NCBI GenBank assembly: GCA_937896225.1
Contig: CALBMZ010000154.1
Coordinates: 1-60,381 of the forward strand
Length of the DNA: 60,381 bases
Direction: 5' to 3'
Source of the DNA: an uncultured Alcaligenaceae bacterium
GTDB taxonomy: Bacteria > Pseudomonadota > Gammaproteobacteria > Burkholderiales > Burkholderiaceae_B
A model generated the notes under the pieces. That model saw only the letters and a program-made list of their open reading frames with translations. It was not told the DNA's origin and searched no databases. The translations under genes and the position numbers were made by a program. Shown here one piece after another: positions 19,696 to 29,124 of this stretch (its first letter is position 1; every line of letters starts with the position of its first letter).

Positions 19696-21147
19696 TTAAA
19701 TCACGTACATGTCAACGTATTCATGAACGGGCATCGTTTCAAGTGCTTTTTGATCAAGCGAAACCTGCAAAATACGAGCTTGTTGCTTGGTGGGGAACAT
19801 ACGCGCTAAGTTTGTACGGAATTTCGCTTCAAGCAAGGGAATGCCGTCGGTACGACGGCTCTTATGGCCGATTGGGTATTCGCAAACGATTTCATCAAGC
19901 TTTGTGCCATCGTTAAACTCAACCGTTAAAGCATTGGCAATCGAGCGCTTTTCAGGGTCGTGATAGTCTTTCGTGAACTGCGTGTCTTCAACGCATTCCA
20001 TCTTGTCACGTAAAACATCAATGCGGGGGTCAGAGGCAATATTGTCTTCATAATCTGAAGCAGTTAAACGGCCCATCAAGATGGGTAAGGCAACCATGTA
20101 TTGAATGCAGTGGTCACGATCTGCTGGGTTATTCAATGGGCCTTTTTTATCAATGATACGAATACATGCTTCATGCGTGCGAATCGTAATCTTTTTGATG
20201 TCTTCTGGCGTTTTGCCTGCAGCGGCTAATTTGTGATGAATGTCCATCGCACATTCAACGGCTGTTTGCGAATGGAATTCAGCTGGGAACGAAATTTTAA
20301 ATAAGACGTTTTCCATCACATAGCTGCCGTATGGGCGTTGAAACTTAAAGGGCTGGCCTTTGAATAAGACGTCGTAAAATCCCCAAGTTTTAGCAGATAG
20401 CACCGATGGGTAACCCATTTCACCCGTTTTAGCGATTAAGGCTAAACGAACGGCACGGCTAGTGGCATCGCCTGCAGCCCAACTTTTACGGCTACCCGTG
20501 TTAGGGCTGTGCCGATAGGTACGTAAGCTTTGACCGTCAACCCAGGCCAATGACACAGCGTTTAAGACTTCGTCACGGTTTAAACCCAACATTTGGGCAA
20601 CCACTGCAGTCGATGCCACTTTAACTAACACGACGTGATCAAGACCTACTTTGTTAAATGAATTTTCTAGGGCAATGCAACCTTGAATTTCGTGGGCTTT
20701 AATCATGCCAGTTAACACATCGCGCATGGTTAAGGGTGATTTGCCTGCTGCAACCGCATTGCGTGATAACCAATCGGCTGTGGCTAAAATACCGCCTAAA
20801 TTGTCTGATGGGTGACCCCATTCAGCCGCTAACCACGTGTCATTAAAATCTAACCAACGAATCATGGTGCCAATATTAAAGGCTGCTTGCACGGGGTCAA
20901 GTTGAAATTGTGTGCCAGGTACTTTGGCTCCGTTGGGTACGACAGTACCGGGAACGATCGGGCCCATTAATTTTTTGCATGCAGGGTACTCGAGCGCTTC
21001 GAGGCCACAACCCAGCGTATCAATTAAGCAGTTACGTGCTGTTTCATAAGCAACATCGCTTTTGATTTCGTAATTTAAAACATAATCAACGATATCAACT
21101 AAAACTTGATCGGGTTCAGGGCGAACATTAGAAATGTGAGCAGACAT
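19696..21147 (-). CDS. prpD: 2-methylcitrate dehydratase
   Basis: PrpD (483 residues, MmgE/PrpD fold) removes water from 2-methylcitrate to give 2-methylaconitate, the second step of propionyl-CoA oxidation. Conserved family segments are present: [19 protein letters not shown] near the start, [20 protein letters not shown] (active-site region, near residue 100), and [18 protein letters not shown] near residue 293. E. coli PrpD also has slight aconitase activity and needs no iron-sulfur cluster. The gene sits between prpC (54 bp upstream) and the GNAT gene (1 bp downstream). The ribosome binding site is a modest TGGA about 10 nt before the ATG. Confidence 0.95.
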   Translation of the reverse strand: MSAHISNVRPEPDQVLVDIVDYVLNYEIKSDVAYETARNCLIDTLGCGLEALEYPACKKLMGPIVPGTVVPNGAKVPGTQFQLDPVQAAFNIGTMIRWLDFNDTWLAAEWGHPSDNLGGILATADWLSRNAVAAGKSPLTMRDVLTGMIKAHEIQGCIALENSFNKVGLDHVVLVKVASTAVVAQMLGLNRDEVLNAVSLAWVDGQSLRTYRHSPNTGSRKSWAAGDATSRAVRLALIAKTGEMGYPSVLSAKTWGFYDVLFKGQPFKFQRPYGSYVMENVLFKISFPAEFHSQTAVECAMDIHHKLAAAGKTPEDIKKITIRTHEACIRIIDKKGPLNNPADRDHCIQYMVALPILMGRLTASDYEDNIASDPRIDVLRDKMECVEDTQFTKDYHDPEKRSIANALTVEFNDGTKLDEIVCEYPIGHKSRRTDGIPLLEAKFRTNLARMFPTKQQARILQVSLDQKALETMPVHEYVDMYVI

Positions 21148-21201
21148 TTATTTTTCCAGATAAAAGATAGGTCGTTTAAAGTGAGGCGGCCAATAAAAAA
21201 A

Positions 21202-22395
21202 TTAACGGCGGCGATTAATCGGTACAAACTTCAAGTTTTCAGGGCCAACATAATTCGCGGTTGGGCGAATAATTTTGTTGTCAACGCGTTGTTCAAGAAC
21301 ATGAGCTGCCCAACCGGCTGTTCGGGCAATTACAAACAACGGTGTAAACATTGCGGTGGGAACGCCCATCATGTGATAAGAGACAGCTGAGAACCAATCA
21401 AGATTTGGAAACATTTTTTTGACGTCCCACATGACAGTTTCTAGGCGATTGGCAATGTCAAACATTTTGGCATTGCCCATTTTTTTAGACAAGCGATGCG
21501 CCACGTCTTTAATGACTTTATTGCGGGGGTCTGAAATGGTGTAAACGGGGTGCCCAAAGCCAATCACGACCTCTTTGTTTTCAACTCGAACACGAATATC
21601 TGCTTCGGCTTGATCAGGCGTGTCGTAACGTTTTTGTATTTCGAAAGCGGCTTCGTTTGCACCACCATGTTTGGGGCCGCGTAATGCACCAATGGCACCC
21701 GTTATCGCGGAGAACATATCTGAGCCAGTGCCAGCAATCACACGAGCCGTGAAGGTAGAAGCATTGAACTCGTGTTCTGCATATAAATTTAATGACGTGT
21801 GCATGGCGTGTACCCATTCAGCATCGGGTTTACGGCCATGTAAAAGATGCAAGAAGTGACCACCAATGCTGTCATCATCTGTTTGTACGTCAATGATGCG
21901 ACCGTTGTGACTGAAATGATACCAATACAGCAATGCAGAACCCAGGCTGGCAATGAGGCGATCGGCAATATCTCGCGCCTCAGGTGCGTTGTGGTTATCT
22001 TTTTCAGGCAATACACAACCTAAAACTGAGGTTGCGGTTCGCATGACGTCCATGGGGTGGCTGGCAGCGGGGAGGGCCTCAAGTGCAGTTTGTAATTGTG
22101 CCGGTAAGCCACGCAGGCTTTTTAGTTTGGTTTTGTAAGCAACCAGTTCATTTTTGTTGGGCAGTTTGCCATGAATCAGTAAGTGAGCAATTTCTTCAAA
22201 CTCACAGCGGTCGGCAAAATCAAGCACATCATAGCCACAGTAATGAAGATCGTTACCTGTGCGGCCAACGGTACATAGGGATGTATTGCCTGCAATAACA
22301 CCTGAAAGTGCGACTGATTTTTTTACCTTTGGGGCTGCAGGTGCTGTAACGGCAGCAGCAGGTTTGACAGCTTGTTTGGTTGCTTTGGTGACCAT
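21202..22395 (-). CDS. prpC: 2-methylcitrate synthase
   Basis: A 397-residue citrate-synthase-family enzyme that condenses propionyl-CoA with oxaloacetate. The catalytic histidines are in EHEFNAS and GFGHPVYTI, and the aspartate in [14 protein letters not shown]; this last motif, and the short length, set it apart from the gltA product further along. The first 30 or so residues are rich in lysine, alanine and proline and precede the normal start of the family ([15 protein letters not shown]), an extension that looks disordered. The strong ribosome binding site AAAGGAG at 8 nt supports the ATG used, so the extension is probably translated. The gene lies between prpB and prpD with gaps near 50 bp. 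Confidence 0.95.
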   Translation of the reverse strand: MVTKATKQAVKPAAAVTAPAAPKVKKSVALSGVIAGNTSLCTVGRTGNDLHYCGYDVLDFADRCEFEEIAHLLIHGKLPNKNELVAYKTKLKSLRGLPAQLQTALEALPAASHPMDVMRTATSVLGCVLPEKDNHNAPEARDIADRLIASLGSALLYWYHFSHNGRIIDVQTDDDSIGGHFLHLLHGRKPDAEWVHAMHTSLNLYAEHEFNASTFTARVIAGTGSDMFSAITGAIGALRGPKHGGANEAAFEIQKRYDTPDQAEADIRVRVENKEVVIGFGHPVYTISDPRNKVIKDVAHRLSKKMGNAKMFDIANRLETVMWDVKKMFPNLDWFSAVSYHMMGVPTAMFTPLFVIARTAGWAAHVLEQRVDNKIIRPTANYVGPENLKFVPINRRR

Positions 22396-22445
22396 ATTTA
22401 AAACTCCTTTGGGTGAAAACCTCGCACCGGTCGATCAATAAAAAT

Positions 22446-23333
22446 TTATTTGCCTTGCATAAATAAAGTATCTAGCTTCTTTTCAAACTCGTGATAACCA
22501 ATACGTTCGTATAATTCTTCACGTGTTTGCATCGTGTGCAAGACACTCTTTTGTGTGCCTTCTTTACGAATGGCTTCGTAAACGGCTTCAGCCGCTTTAT
22601 TCATGGCCCTAAATGCTGAAAGAGGGTAGAGCACCATGGCAACGTGTACTGATCTTAACTCTTCAACTGTAAACAATGGGGTGGCGCCAAACTCGGTAAT
22701 GTTGGCTAAAACCGGTACGTTAACGGCTTTCACAAAACGTTCATAAGTAGGCAGATCGTAAGCCGCTTCAGCAAAAATGGCATCGGCGCCAGCCTCAACA
22801 CAAGCCAGCGCGCGCTCAATGGCGGCATCTACCCCTAGAACGGCGATGGCATCGGTGCGCGCAATGATGTAGAACGCGTCATCAGTTCTGGCATCGGCCG
22901 CAGCCTTGACGCGGTCTGCCATTTCGCCGGTGGTAACAATTTCTTTACCAGGGCGGTGACCGCAACGTTTGGCACCGACTTGGTCTTCAATGTGGCAAGC
23001 TGCCGCACCAAATTTAATGAGGCTTTTTACCGTTCGAGCAATGTTAAAAGCGGAAGGGCCAAAACCGGTATCAATATCAACTAAAAGGGGTACATCACAG
23101 ACGTCGGTAATACGACGAATATCAGTGAGGACATCATCAAGCGTATTGATGCCTAAGTCTGGCAAACCCAATGAACCTGCAGCAACCCCACCACCGGAAA
23201 GGTAAATGGCTTTGTACCCGCTACGTTTTGCCAATAAGGCATGGTTGGCGTTAATAGCACCAATAATTTGAAGAGGAGATTCTTCAGCAAGCGCATTTCT
23301 AAAGCGCTGACCAGCAGATTGTGGTTGAGTCAT
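22446..23333 (-). CDS. prpB: 2-methylisocitrate lyase
   Basis: PrpB, 295 residues, splits 2-methylisocitrate into pyruvate and succinate, the last step of the methylcitrate cycle. The isocitrate-lyase superfamily active-site loop appears as [14 protein letters not shown] (near residues 120-133), with the catalytic cysteine in the KRCGH version. Metal ligands are in [10 protein letters not shown] and HIEDQ. Product succinate would enter succinate dehydrogenase, encoded on the other side of the GntR gene. It is the first gene of the prpB-prpC-prpD-GNAT-acnB operon, starting downstream of the mdh terminator. Two direct copies of AAAGATCAA (23347-23355 and 23360-23368) lie just before it and might be part of its control region. 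Confidence 0.95.
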   Translation of the reverse strand: MTQPQSAGQRFRNALAEESPLQIIGAINANHALLAKRSGYKAIYLSGGGVAAGSLGLPDLGINTLDDVLTDIRRITDVCDVPLLVDIDTGFGPSAFNIARTVKSLIKFGAAACHIEDQVGAKRCGHRPGKEIVTTGEMADRVKAAADARTDDAFYIIARTDAIAVLGVDAAIERALACVEAGADAIFAEAAYDLPTYERFVKAVNVPVLANITEFGATPLFTVEELRSVHVAMVLYPLSAFRAMNKAAEAVYEAIRKEGTQKSVLHTMQTREELYERIGYHEFEKKLDTLFMQGK

Positions 23334-23369
23334 GTTTAAGATTCCGAAAGATCAAGACAAAAGATCAAT

Positions 23370-23392
23370 AAAAAAGGCCTGTCATGCAGGCC
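23370..23392 (-). terminator. Rho-independent terminator of mdh
   Basis: Read on the minus strand, a perfect GGCCTG / CAGGCC stem with a 5-nt loop is followed by six T, starting 10 nt past the mdh stop codon. It separates mdh from the prp genes. Confidence 0.9.
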
Positions 23393-23402
23393 CCTGTCAA
23401 CA

Positions 23403-24392
23403 TTACTTCAATAATGCTGCGACACCTTCGCGCTCTTCGAGCAACTCTTTCAAGGTGAAGTCCATTCTTTCACGTGAGAACGCATCAATTTCTAAGTCAG
23501 TTACACGGTGATATTGGCCGCCTTCGCAGATGACCGGTACGCCGTACATAATGCCTTCTGGAATGCCGTAAGAGCCGTCTGACGGAATACCCATTGTGAC
23601 CCATTTGCCAGCTGAACCCAAGACCCAGTCATGTATATGATCAATCGCAGCATTTGCGGCTGATGCTGCAGAAGATAAACCGCGCGCTTCAATAATGGCT
23701 GCGCCGCGTTTGCCGACCGTTGGTAAAAATGTGTCACGATTCCAGACGTCGTCATTTATGAGTTTGACAACACTTTGGCCGCCAATGGTGGCAAAACGGT
23801 AGTCAGGGTACATCGTGGGCGAGTGGTTGCCCCAAACTGCCAGTTTTTGAATATCTGCAACAGGGCGATTCATTTTTGAAGCCAACTGTGACAAAGCACG
23901 GTTATGGTCTAAACGCAACATAGCTGTAAAGTTATGTGCCGGTAAGTCTGGTGCTGATTTCATAGCAATGTATGCGTTAGTGTTGGCAGGGTTGCCCACA
24001 ACCAACACTCGAACGTTGCGACTTGCGACGTCGTTAAGCGCTTTACCTTGAACTTTAAAAATTTCAGCATTAACCGTTAACAAATCTTTGCGTTCCATAC
24101 CTGGTCCGCGGGGGCGTGAACCAACTAACAAGGCCACATCAACATCTTTGAATGCTTCGCGGGGGTCACTGTGCGCGCTCATGCTTTGCAATAAGGGGAA
24201 CGCGCAGTCGTCAAGTTCCATCATGACGCCCTTCAGTGCTTTTTGTGCCTTTTCATCAGGTATTTCAAGTAACTGCAAAATGACAGGCTGATCTTTACCG
24301 AGCATCTCACCAGACGCGATACGAAATAAAAGGGCGTAGCCAATTTGACCAGCGGCGCCTGTAACGGCAACGCGCATAACGGGTTTAGACAT
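23403..24392 (-). CDS. mdh: Malate dehydrogenase, NAD-dependent
   Basis: The 329-residue enzyme oxidises malate to oxaloacetate in the TCA cycle. It is the cytosolic-type, longer MDH normal for Burkholderiales. The NAD-binding glycine motif is [11 protein letters not shown] (near residues 11-21), the substrate arginines are in [15 protein letters not shown], and the catalytic histidine is in [11 protein letters not shown] (near 190). It is read from its own promoter in the divergent region shared with the GntR gene and is closed by an intrinsic terminator, so it is probably monocistronic. GGAG is 8 nt before the ATG. Its product oxaloacetate feeds both citrate synthase and 2-methylcitrate synthase. 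Confidence 0.97.
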   Translation of the reverse strand: MSKPVMRVAVTGAAGQIGYALLFRIASGEMLGKDQPVILQLLEIPDEKAQKALKGVMMELDDCAFPLLQSMSAHSDPREAFKDVDVALLVGSRPRGPGMERKDLLTVNAEIFKVQGKALNDVASRNVRVLVVGNPANTNAYIAMKSAPDLPAHNFTAMLRLDHNRALSQLASKMNRPVADIQKLAVWGNHSPTMYPDYRFATIGGQSVVKLINDDVWNRDTFLPTVGKRGAAIIEARGLSSAASAANAAIDHIHDWVLGSAGKWVTMGIPSDGSYGIPEGIMYGVPVICEGGQYHRVTDLEIDAFSRERMDFTLKELLEEREGVAALLK

Positions 24393-24504
24393 GTGTAATT
24401 CTCCGAGAGTGACGTGAAGTAAGCATTCGACCTCAAGTGTAGCGGTTTTCCCGCATAGGCAAAGAGCACATAATGACGACTCTTTACACCTTTATTCATC
24501 TGAA

Positions 24505-24533
24505 ATTGTAAAAGAGTCTGATTCGTCCGTCAA
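24505..24533 (-). promoter_or_regulatory. Sigma-70 promoter of mdh
   Basis: On the minus strand TTGACG and TACAAT are separated by exactly 17 nt. Transcription would start near 24498 and give a leader of about 106 nt before mdh. Confidence 0.7.
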
Positions 24534-24536
24534 CTA

Positions 24537-24558
24537 GTCTTATGTCTTATATAAGACA
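24537..24558. promoter_or_regulatory. Palindromic operator candidate for the GntR regulator
   Basis: TGTCTTATATAAGACA (24543-24558) is a perfect 16-bp palindrome, and the half-site GTCTTAT also occurs once more directly upstream (24537-24543). GntR proteins bind short palindromes of the GT-n-AC kind. The site sits between the mdh and gntR promoters, upstream of both -35 boxes, which suits activation or looping better than simple blocking. Confidence 0.6.
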
Positions 24559-24567
24559 AAAGATGTT

Positions 24568-24596
24568 TTGCGAATTTGTTCATGCTGTGACACAAT
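24568..24596 (+). promoter_or_regulatory. Probable promoter of the GntR gene
   Basis: TTGCGA and CACAAT with a 17-nt spacer place a start site near 24603, 24 nt before the gntR ATG. Confidence 0.5.
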
Positions 24597-24626
24597 TAGA
24601 ACTTCTGATAAAACCGTTAAACCACT

Positions 24627-25406
24627 ATGTCTGACTCACTCGCCATGACTATTGGTGCTGAAACAAAGCAAAGTAGCCCTGCTGGCGGAGCGTCCTTTAG
24701 CCCTTTGTATCAGCAAATTAAGCAATTGTTATTGCGCGCACTTGATCAAGGCGAATGGAAACCTGGTGAATCAATTCCCAGCGAATTTGAATTGGCTGCT
24801 CGTTTTCAAGTCAGCCAAGGTACCGTTCGTAAAGCGGTTGACGAGTTAGCGTCAGAAAATATTTTGATAAGGCGTCAGGGTAAAGGCACTTTTGTATCAA
24901 CTCACCATGAGCCGCATGTGCGTTTTCGGTTTTTACGTTTGGCCGCGACGGCCGGCAGAACGCCCCCAACCAAAAGTCAGGTATTGAATTGTCAGCGTGT
25001 GCGCGCAAACGCTCATGCCGCACAGCAACTTGACTTAAGGGTGGGCGAGTCGCTGGTGTTTATTCGTCGCCTACTCACTTTTGAAAATGTTCCAACAGTA
25101 ATCGATGATATTTATTTACCAAGCTTTTTATTCAAGGGCCTAACTTCTTCGTTGCTTGAAGCGCACCAAGCTGTACCTTTATACGGGTTGTTTGAAACTG
25201 AGTTTGGGGTCAGTATGGTGCGTGCTGAGGAACAAATCAGGGCGGTTGCAGCATCCAGTGAGGTGGCCGAGTTGCTTGCCATTAAGGTCGAAAGCCCCTT
25301 GCTTCGTGTCGACAGAACCTCATACACGTATGTTGATCGTCCTGTAGAATTACGTGTAGGTCATTATTTGACTGACCAGTATTATTATCGTAACAGTTTG
25401 ATTTAA
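24627..25406 (+). CDS. GntR-family (HutC subfamily) transcriptional regulator
   Basis: A 259-residue DNA-binding regulator. The N-terminal winged helix-turn-helix (about residues 28-95) has the family pattern KPGESIPSEFELAARFQVSQGTVRKAVDELASENILIRRQGKGTFV, and the C-terminal part is a UTRA ligand-binding domain (about 105-250, with VPLYGLFETEFGV and VESPLLRVDRTSYTY). HutC-type regulators sense small metabolites. The gene is conserved in this place in Burkholderiales, between mdh and the sdh operon, and so is a candidate TCA-cycle regulator. A perfect palindrome lies between its promoter and that of mdh. The ligand is unknown; an organic acid of the cycle is a reasonable guess only. Confidence 0.9.
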   Translation: MSDSLAMTIGAETKQSSPAGGASFSPLYQQIKQLLLRALDQGEWKPGESIPSEFELAARFQVSQGTVRKAVDELASENILIRRQGKGTFVSTHHEPHVRFRFLRLAATAGRTPPTKSQVLNCQRVRANAHAAQQLDLRVGESLVFIRRLLTFENVPTVIDDIYLPSFLFKGLTSSLLEAHQAVPLYGLFETEFGVSMVRAEEQIRAVAASSEVAELLAIKVESPLLRVDRTSYTYVDRPVELRVGHYLTDQYYYRNSLI

Positions 25407-25518
25407 AAGTTTTACATTCACTGATTTGTCATGTTTTAGCTAATCTGTGAAAATATCGTACTTAAAAAATATTTTTTTATCTTTTACATTTGCAAGTCAC
25501 CATAATATCGAGGTCATC

Positions 25519-25932
25519 ATGGCAGAAAGCGGCGTTAAACCACGCAAAACGTTTCGCAACATTAGCGTGCCCCAAATACTTTCCTATCGCTTGCCCCCCG
25601 CTGGTCAAATATCAATATTGCACCGCATCAGTGGTGCAATATTGTTCCTTGCATTGCCCATCATCATATTGCCTCTGTTCGCCATGAGTTTTGTATCGCA
25701 AGCAGGCTTTGATGCGATCGCGGTCATTTCTGATATGGTTATTGTTAAGCTTATTTTGCTGGTCTTAATATGGGGTTATTTGCATCATTTCTGTGCGGGC
25801 ATACGTTACTTGGTTCTTGACCTTCACATAGGTCTAGATAAGGTATCTGCGCAACGCAGTGCTCGTGTGGTGTTGGGCGTAAGTTTGGCATTAACGCTTG
25901 TCTTTGGGCTTAAACTTTTTGGGGCATGGTAA
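25519..25932 (+). CDS. sdhC: Succinate dehydrogenase cytochrome b556 subunit
   Basis: SdhC (137 residues) is one of the two membrane anchors of complex II, which passes electrons from succinate to ubiquinone. The signature RLPPAGQISILHRISGAIL (near residues 24-42) and the haem-ligand region HHFCAGIRYLVLD (near 90) are present, with three helices. The ATG at 25519 has GAGG 5 nt upstream; an in-frame GTG at 25447 would add 24 residues with no support. It is the first gene of the sdhC-D-A-B-E-gltA run, starting 112 bp after the GntR gene. A weak promoter-like pair (TTGTCA, 17 nt, GAAAAT) lies at about 25426-25454. Confidence 0.95.
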   Translation: MAESGVKPRKTFRNISVPQILSYRLPPAGQISILHRISGAILFLALPIIILPLFAMSFVSQAGFDAIAVISDMVIVKLILLVLIWGYLHHFCAGIRYLVLDLHIGLDKVSAQRSARVVLGVSLALTLVFGLKLFGAW

Positions 25933-25934
25933 TC

Positions 25935-26318
25935 ATGGCATCACAAGAAAAAATTGGCCAAAACCGCCTAGTTGTGGGCGCTCATTACGGCACGGCTCAG
26001 TACATTATTCAGCGTGTCACGGCCATTATTTTGGTGGTCTACACCTTAGTTTTGCTCATTGGCATTCTAAGCATGTCAGGTTTCACATACGAAGGGTGGC
26101 GTAACTTATTTACGTTTCAGGTCCTGCTCATGCCTGTCGGGCAAGTCTTAGCATCGCTTGCATTTATCTCCCTAGCGTGGCATGCCTACATTGGTATTCG
26201 TGACATCTGGATGGATTACGTGAAACCAGTCGGTATCAGACTGGGTCTCTATGTTTTGTCTATTCTTTGGTTGGCGGGTGCCGCCATTTATTTCATCGTT
26301 TTAGTCTGGGGGTCATAA
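25935..26318 (+). CDS. sdhD: Succinate dehydrogenase membrane anchor subunit
   Basis: SdhD (127 residues) is the second cytochrome b anchor, with three membrane helices and the conserved start of the family VGAHYGTAQYIIQRVTAI (near residues 14-31) and the WHAYIGIRDIWMDYVKP segment, whose histidine is the likely haem ligand. The ATG at 25935 is chosen since GGGG at 25921-25924 is 10 nt away; an ATG at 25926 in the same frame, overlapping the sdhC stop, has no room for a ribosome binding site. Only 2 bp lie between its stop and the sdhA GTG. Confidence 0.93.
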   Translation: MASQEKIGQNRLVVGAHYGTAQYIIQRVTAIILVVYTLVLLIGILSMSGFTYEGWRNLFTFQVLLMPVGQVLASLAFISLAWHAYIGIRDIWMDYVKPVGIRLGLYVLSILWLAGAAIYFIVLVWGS

Positions 26319-26320
26319 TC

Positions 26321-28099
26321 GTGGTTGCTGTTAAAAAATCTTTACCACGCCGACAGTTCGATGTGGTTGTTGTAGGTGCTGGCGGCGCTGGTATGCGCTG
26401 TTCGTTGCAACTTGCACAAGCAGGCTTATCGGTAGCCGTTTTATCAAAAGTATTTCCAACGCGTTCACACACCGTGGCTGCGCAAGGCGGCATTGGCGCG
26501 TCGTTGGGTAACATGAGCGAAGATCATTGGTATTGGCATATGTACGATACCGTCAAAGGTTCAGATTGGTTGGGTGACCAAGATGCAATTGAATTTATGT
26601 GTCGCGAAGCACCCAATGCAGTCTACGAGCTAGAGCATTTTGGTATGCCATTTGACCGTAATGCTGATGGTACGATTTATCAACGTCCATTTGGTGGTCA
26701 CTCAGCCAACTTTGGTGAAAAGCCTGTGCAGCGCGCTTGTGCAGCAGCCGACCGAACTGGGCATGCCTTATTGCACACACTTTATCAACGAAACGTGTCA
26801 GCCCGTACACAGTTTTTTGTTGAATGGATGGCGCTTGATCTCATTCGAAATGAAGCAGGCGACGTGCTTGGCGTAACCGCCATGGAAATGGAAACCGGCG
26901 AAATCTATATTATTGAAGCCAAAACAACGGTGCTCGCCACGGGTGGTGCGGGCCGCATTTGGGCAGCATCAACGAATGCTTATATTAATACCGGTGACGG
27001 TATGGGCATGGCTGCGCGTGCTGGTATTGCATTGCAAGATATGGAATTCTGGCAGTTTCACCCCACAGGTGTTGCCGGTGCAGGCGTTCTGGTAACGGAA
27101 GGCGTGCGGGGCGAGGGTGGCATACTGCTCAACAAAGATGGTGAGCGTTTCATGGAACGCTATGCACCAACGATGAAAGATTTGGCACCACGTGATTTTG
27201 TGTCGCGTTGTATGGACCAAGAAATTAAAGAAGGTCGCGGCTGTGGCCCCGAAGGAAGCTACATTGAGTTGAAGTTAGACCATCTGGGTGCCGATGTCAT
27301 TAACAAGCGATTGCCTTCCATTCGTGAAATTGCCATCAAGTTTGCGAACGTTGACCCGATTAAAGAGTCCATTCCGGTTGTACCCACCATTCATTATCAA
27401 ATGGGTGGTGTGCCTGCCAACTATCATGGTCAAGTGGTGTCATGGGATGGTCAACAATCTTCAGTTGTTAATGGTCTGTATGCCATCGGTGAAGTCGCTG
27501 CTGTATCGGTTCACGGTGCGAACCGGTTGGGCACCAACTCGCTGTTAGATTTAATTGTTTTTGGTCGTGCAGCGGGCAATCATATTGTGTCTTCACATCT
27601 TGAGCGTCAACACGCACATCAAGATTTAGCGCAAGAGTCTGTTGATCTGTCACTTTCACGTATCGACGCAATCGAGTCGCGTACCAGCGGTGAGAAAACA
27701 CAAGATGTGGGTAACGCCATTCGTAACACCATGCAAAAGCATTGTGGCGTGTTCCGCACTTCAGCGATGCTTGACGAAGGCAGAAGCTTAATTGACGATT
27801 TGGCAACACAAGCTTATAACGTGGCCTATAAAGATAAATCAAAAGTGTTTAATACCGCTCGTATCGAAGCGCTTGAATTAACCAACATGATTGAAGTGGC
27901 ACGTTCAACGATTCATTCGGCAGCCGCCCGTAAAGAAAGTCGCGGTGCACATGCGCTTTTCGAGTTTCAAGAACGTGATGACGAAAACTGGATCAAGCAT
28001 ACACTCTGGTATTCAGAGGGTAACAAGCTTGATTACAAACCCGTTCAGATGAAGCCATTAACTGTCGATAGCTTCCCACCTAAAGCCCGTACGTTCTGA
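26321..28099 (+). CDS. sdhA: Succinate dehydrogenase flavoprotein subunit
   Basis: SdhA (592 residues) holds covalent FAD and the succinate site. The dinucleotide-binding start is VVVVGAGGAGMRC, the histidine that binds FAD is in RSHTVAAQGGIGA (near residue 48), and substrate residues are in HPTGVAGAG, EGVRGEGG and VHGANRLGTNSLLD. The GTG at 26321 is used: GGGGG lies 8 nt upstream and the resulting length is the normal one, while an ATG at 26267 would run back into sdhD. The gene for the flavinylation factor SdhE follows sdhB. Electrons go on to SdhB and then to quinone in the membrane subunits. Confidence 0.97.
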   Translation: MVAVKKSLPRRQFDVVVVGAGGAGMRCSLQLAQAGLSVAVLSKVFPTRSHTVAAQGGIGASLGNMSEDHWYWHMYDTVKGSDWLGDQDAIEFMCREAPNAVYELEHFGMPFDRNADGTIYQRPFGGHSANFGEKPVQRACAAADRTGHALLHTLYQRNVSARTQFFVEWMALDLIRNEAGDVLGVTAMEMETGEIYIIEAKTTVLATGGAGRIWAASTNAYINTGDGMGMAARAGIALQDMEFWQFHPTGVAGAGVLVTEGVRGEGGILLNKDGERFMERYAPTMKDLAPRDFVSRCMDQEIKEGRGCGPEGSYIELKLDHLGADVINKRLPSIREIAIKFANVDPIKESIPVVPTIHYQMGGVPANYHGQVVSWDGQQSSVVNGLYAIGEVAAVSVHGANRLGTNSLLDLIVFGRAAGNHIVSSHLERQHAHQDLAQESVDLSLSRIDAIESRTSGEKTQDVGNAIRNTMQKHCGVFRTSAMLDEGRSLIDDLATQAYNVAYKDKSKVFNTARIEALELTNMIEVARSTIHSAAARKESRGAHALFEFQERDDENWIKHTLWYSEGNKLDYKPVQMKPLTVDSFPPKARTF

Positions 28100-28119
28100 T
28101 CAAAATTGAGGCATAAAAA

Positions 28120-28836
28120 ATGACTACTATGCGCCGCGTAAAATTTGAAATTTATCGCTACGACCCCGATAAAGACGATCGCCCTTACATGCAAAAGCTT
28201 GAGGTCGAGTTGTTGCCAACAGACAAAATGTTGCTAGATGCCTTAATTCGCATCAAAAGTGATGTTGATGACAGCTTAGCCTTACGCCGTTCATGTCGGG
28301 AAGGTGTTTGCGGTTCAGACGCCATGAATATAAATGGTAAAAATGGTTTGGCTTGTACGACTAATCTTCGTGATTTAAAAGAACCCATTGTTTTGCGCCC
28401 CTTGCCAGGCTTGCCGGTTATTCGCGATTTAATCGTCGACATGACACACTTTTTTAATCAGTACCACTCCATTCGTCCTTACCTTATTAACAACACGCCT
28501 CCCCCCGAAAAAGAGCGTTTGCAAACGCCCGAAGCACGAGAAGAGCTTGATGGTTTGTATGAGTGCATTCTGTGTGCGTGCTGTTCAACTTCTTGCCCGT
28601 CGTTTTGGTGGAATCCTGACAAGTTTGTGGGGCCTGCCGGCTTGTTGCAAGCTTATCGATTCATCGCTGATTCTCGTGACGAAGCAACTGCAGAGCGTCT
28701 CGACAATCTAGAAGACCCGTATCGATTGTTTCGTTGTCACACCATTATGAATTGTGTTGATGTTTGTCCGAAAGGGTTAAACCCAACGCGTGCAATTGGT
28801 AAGATTAAAGAAATGCTTGTTCGCCGAACTGTTTAA
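28120..28836 (+). CDS. sdhB: Succinate dehydrogenase iron-sulfur subunit
   Basis: SdhB (238 residues) carries the three iron-sulfur clusters of complex II. Cysteines of the [2Fe-2S] cluster are in [22 protein letters not shown] (first three shown by SCREGVCG, fourth in GLAC). The other two clusters use [16 protein letters not shown] and [18 protein letters not shown]. All ligands are intact. Two start codons are close together (ATG at 28120 and a second four codons on); the first gives the full N-terminus. It is 20 bp after sdhA and 5 bp before sdhE. Confidence 0.97.
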   Translation: MTTMRRVKFEIYRYDPDKDDRPYMQKLEVELLPTDKMLLDALIRIKSDVDDSLALRRSCREGVCGSDAMNINGKNGLACTTNLRDLKEPIVLRPLPGLPVIRDLIVDMTHFFNQYHSIRPYLINNTPPPEKERLQTPEAREELDGLYECILCACCSTSCPSFWWNPDKFVGPAGLLQAYRFIADSRDEATAERLDNLEDPYRLFRCHTIMNCVDVCPKGLNPTRAIGKIKEMLVRRTV

Positions 28837-28841
28837 TAGGA

Positions 28842-29111
28842 ATGGCAACCTTAACGGAGCTCGAGCGCGCTCGCCTGAGGTGGCGTGCTCGACGTGGATT
28901 ACTCGAAAACGACCTCATCATTACTCGTTTTCTTGATATTTACGAAGAAAGCTTAACTGATGATCAAATAGCAGTGTTAGCCCTAATATTTGAGTTGGGT
29001 GACAACGAGCTATTAGATCTGTTGCTGGGTCGCATTGAGCCATCTGGCAAACTTGATCAACCTGCCGTTCGCGCTGTGTTGAAACAAATACAAGAATTAA
29101 AAATTTCATAA
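28842..29111 (+). CDS. sdhE: FAD assembly factor SdhE
   Basis: This 89-residue helical protein promotes covalent attachment of FAD to SdhA. The diagnostic RGxxE motif appears as [12 protein letters not shown] near residues 15-26, followed by the conserved acidic helix ([14 protein letters not shown]). Its place directly after sdhB, with a 5-bp gap, and before gltA fits the role. In annotation pipelines it is also called succinate dehydrogenase assembly factor 2 or DUF339. Confidence 0.95.
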   Translation: MATLTELERARLRWRARRGLLENDLIITRFLDIYEESLTDDQIAVLALIFELGDNELLDLLLGRIEPSGKLDQPAVRAVLKQIQELKIS

Positions 29112-29124
29112 AGGAAAGCTTGTC

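Noticed and set aside
23395-23400. Perfect TTGACA (minus strand) just after mdh, as a prp promoter
   Set aside because: At 17 nt from it lies CCTTTT inside the mdh terminator, so there is no -10 box; probably chance.
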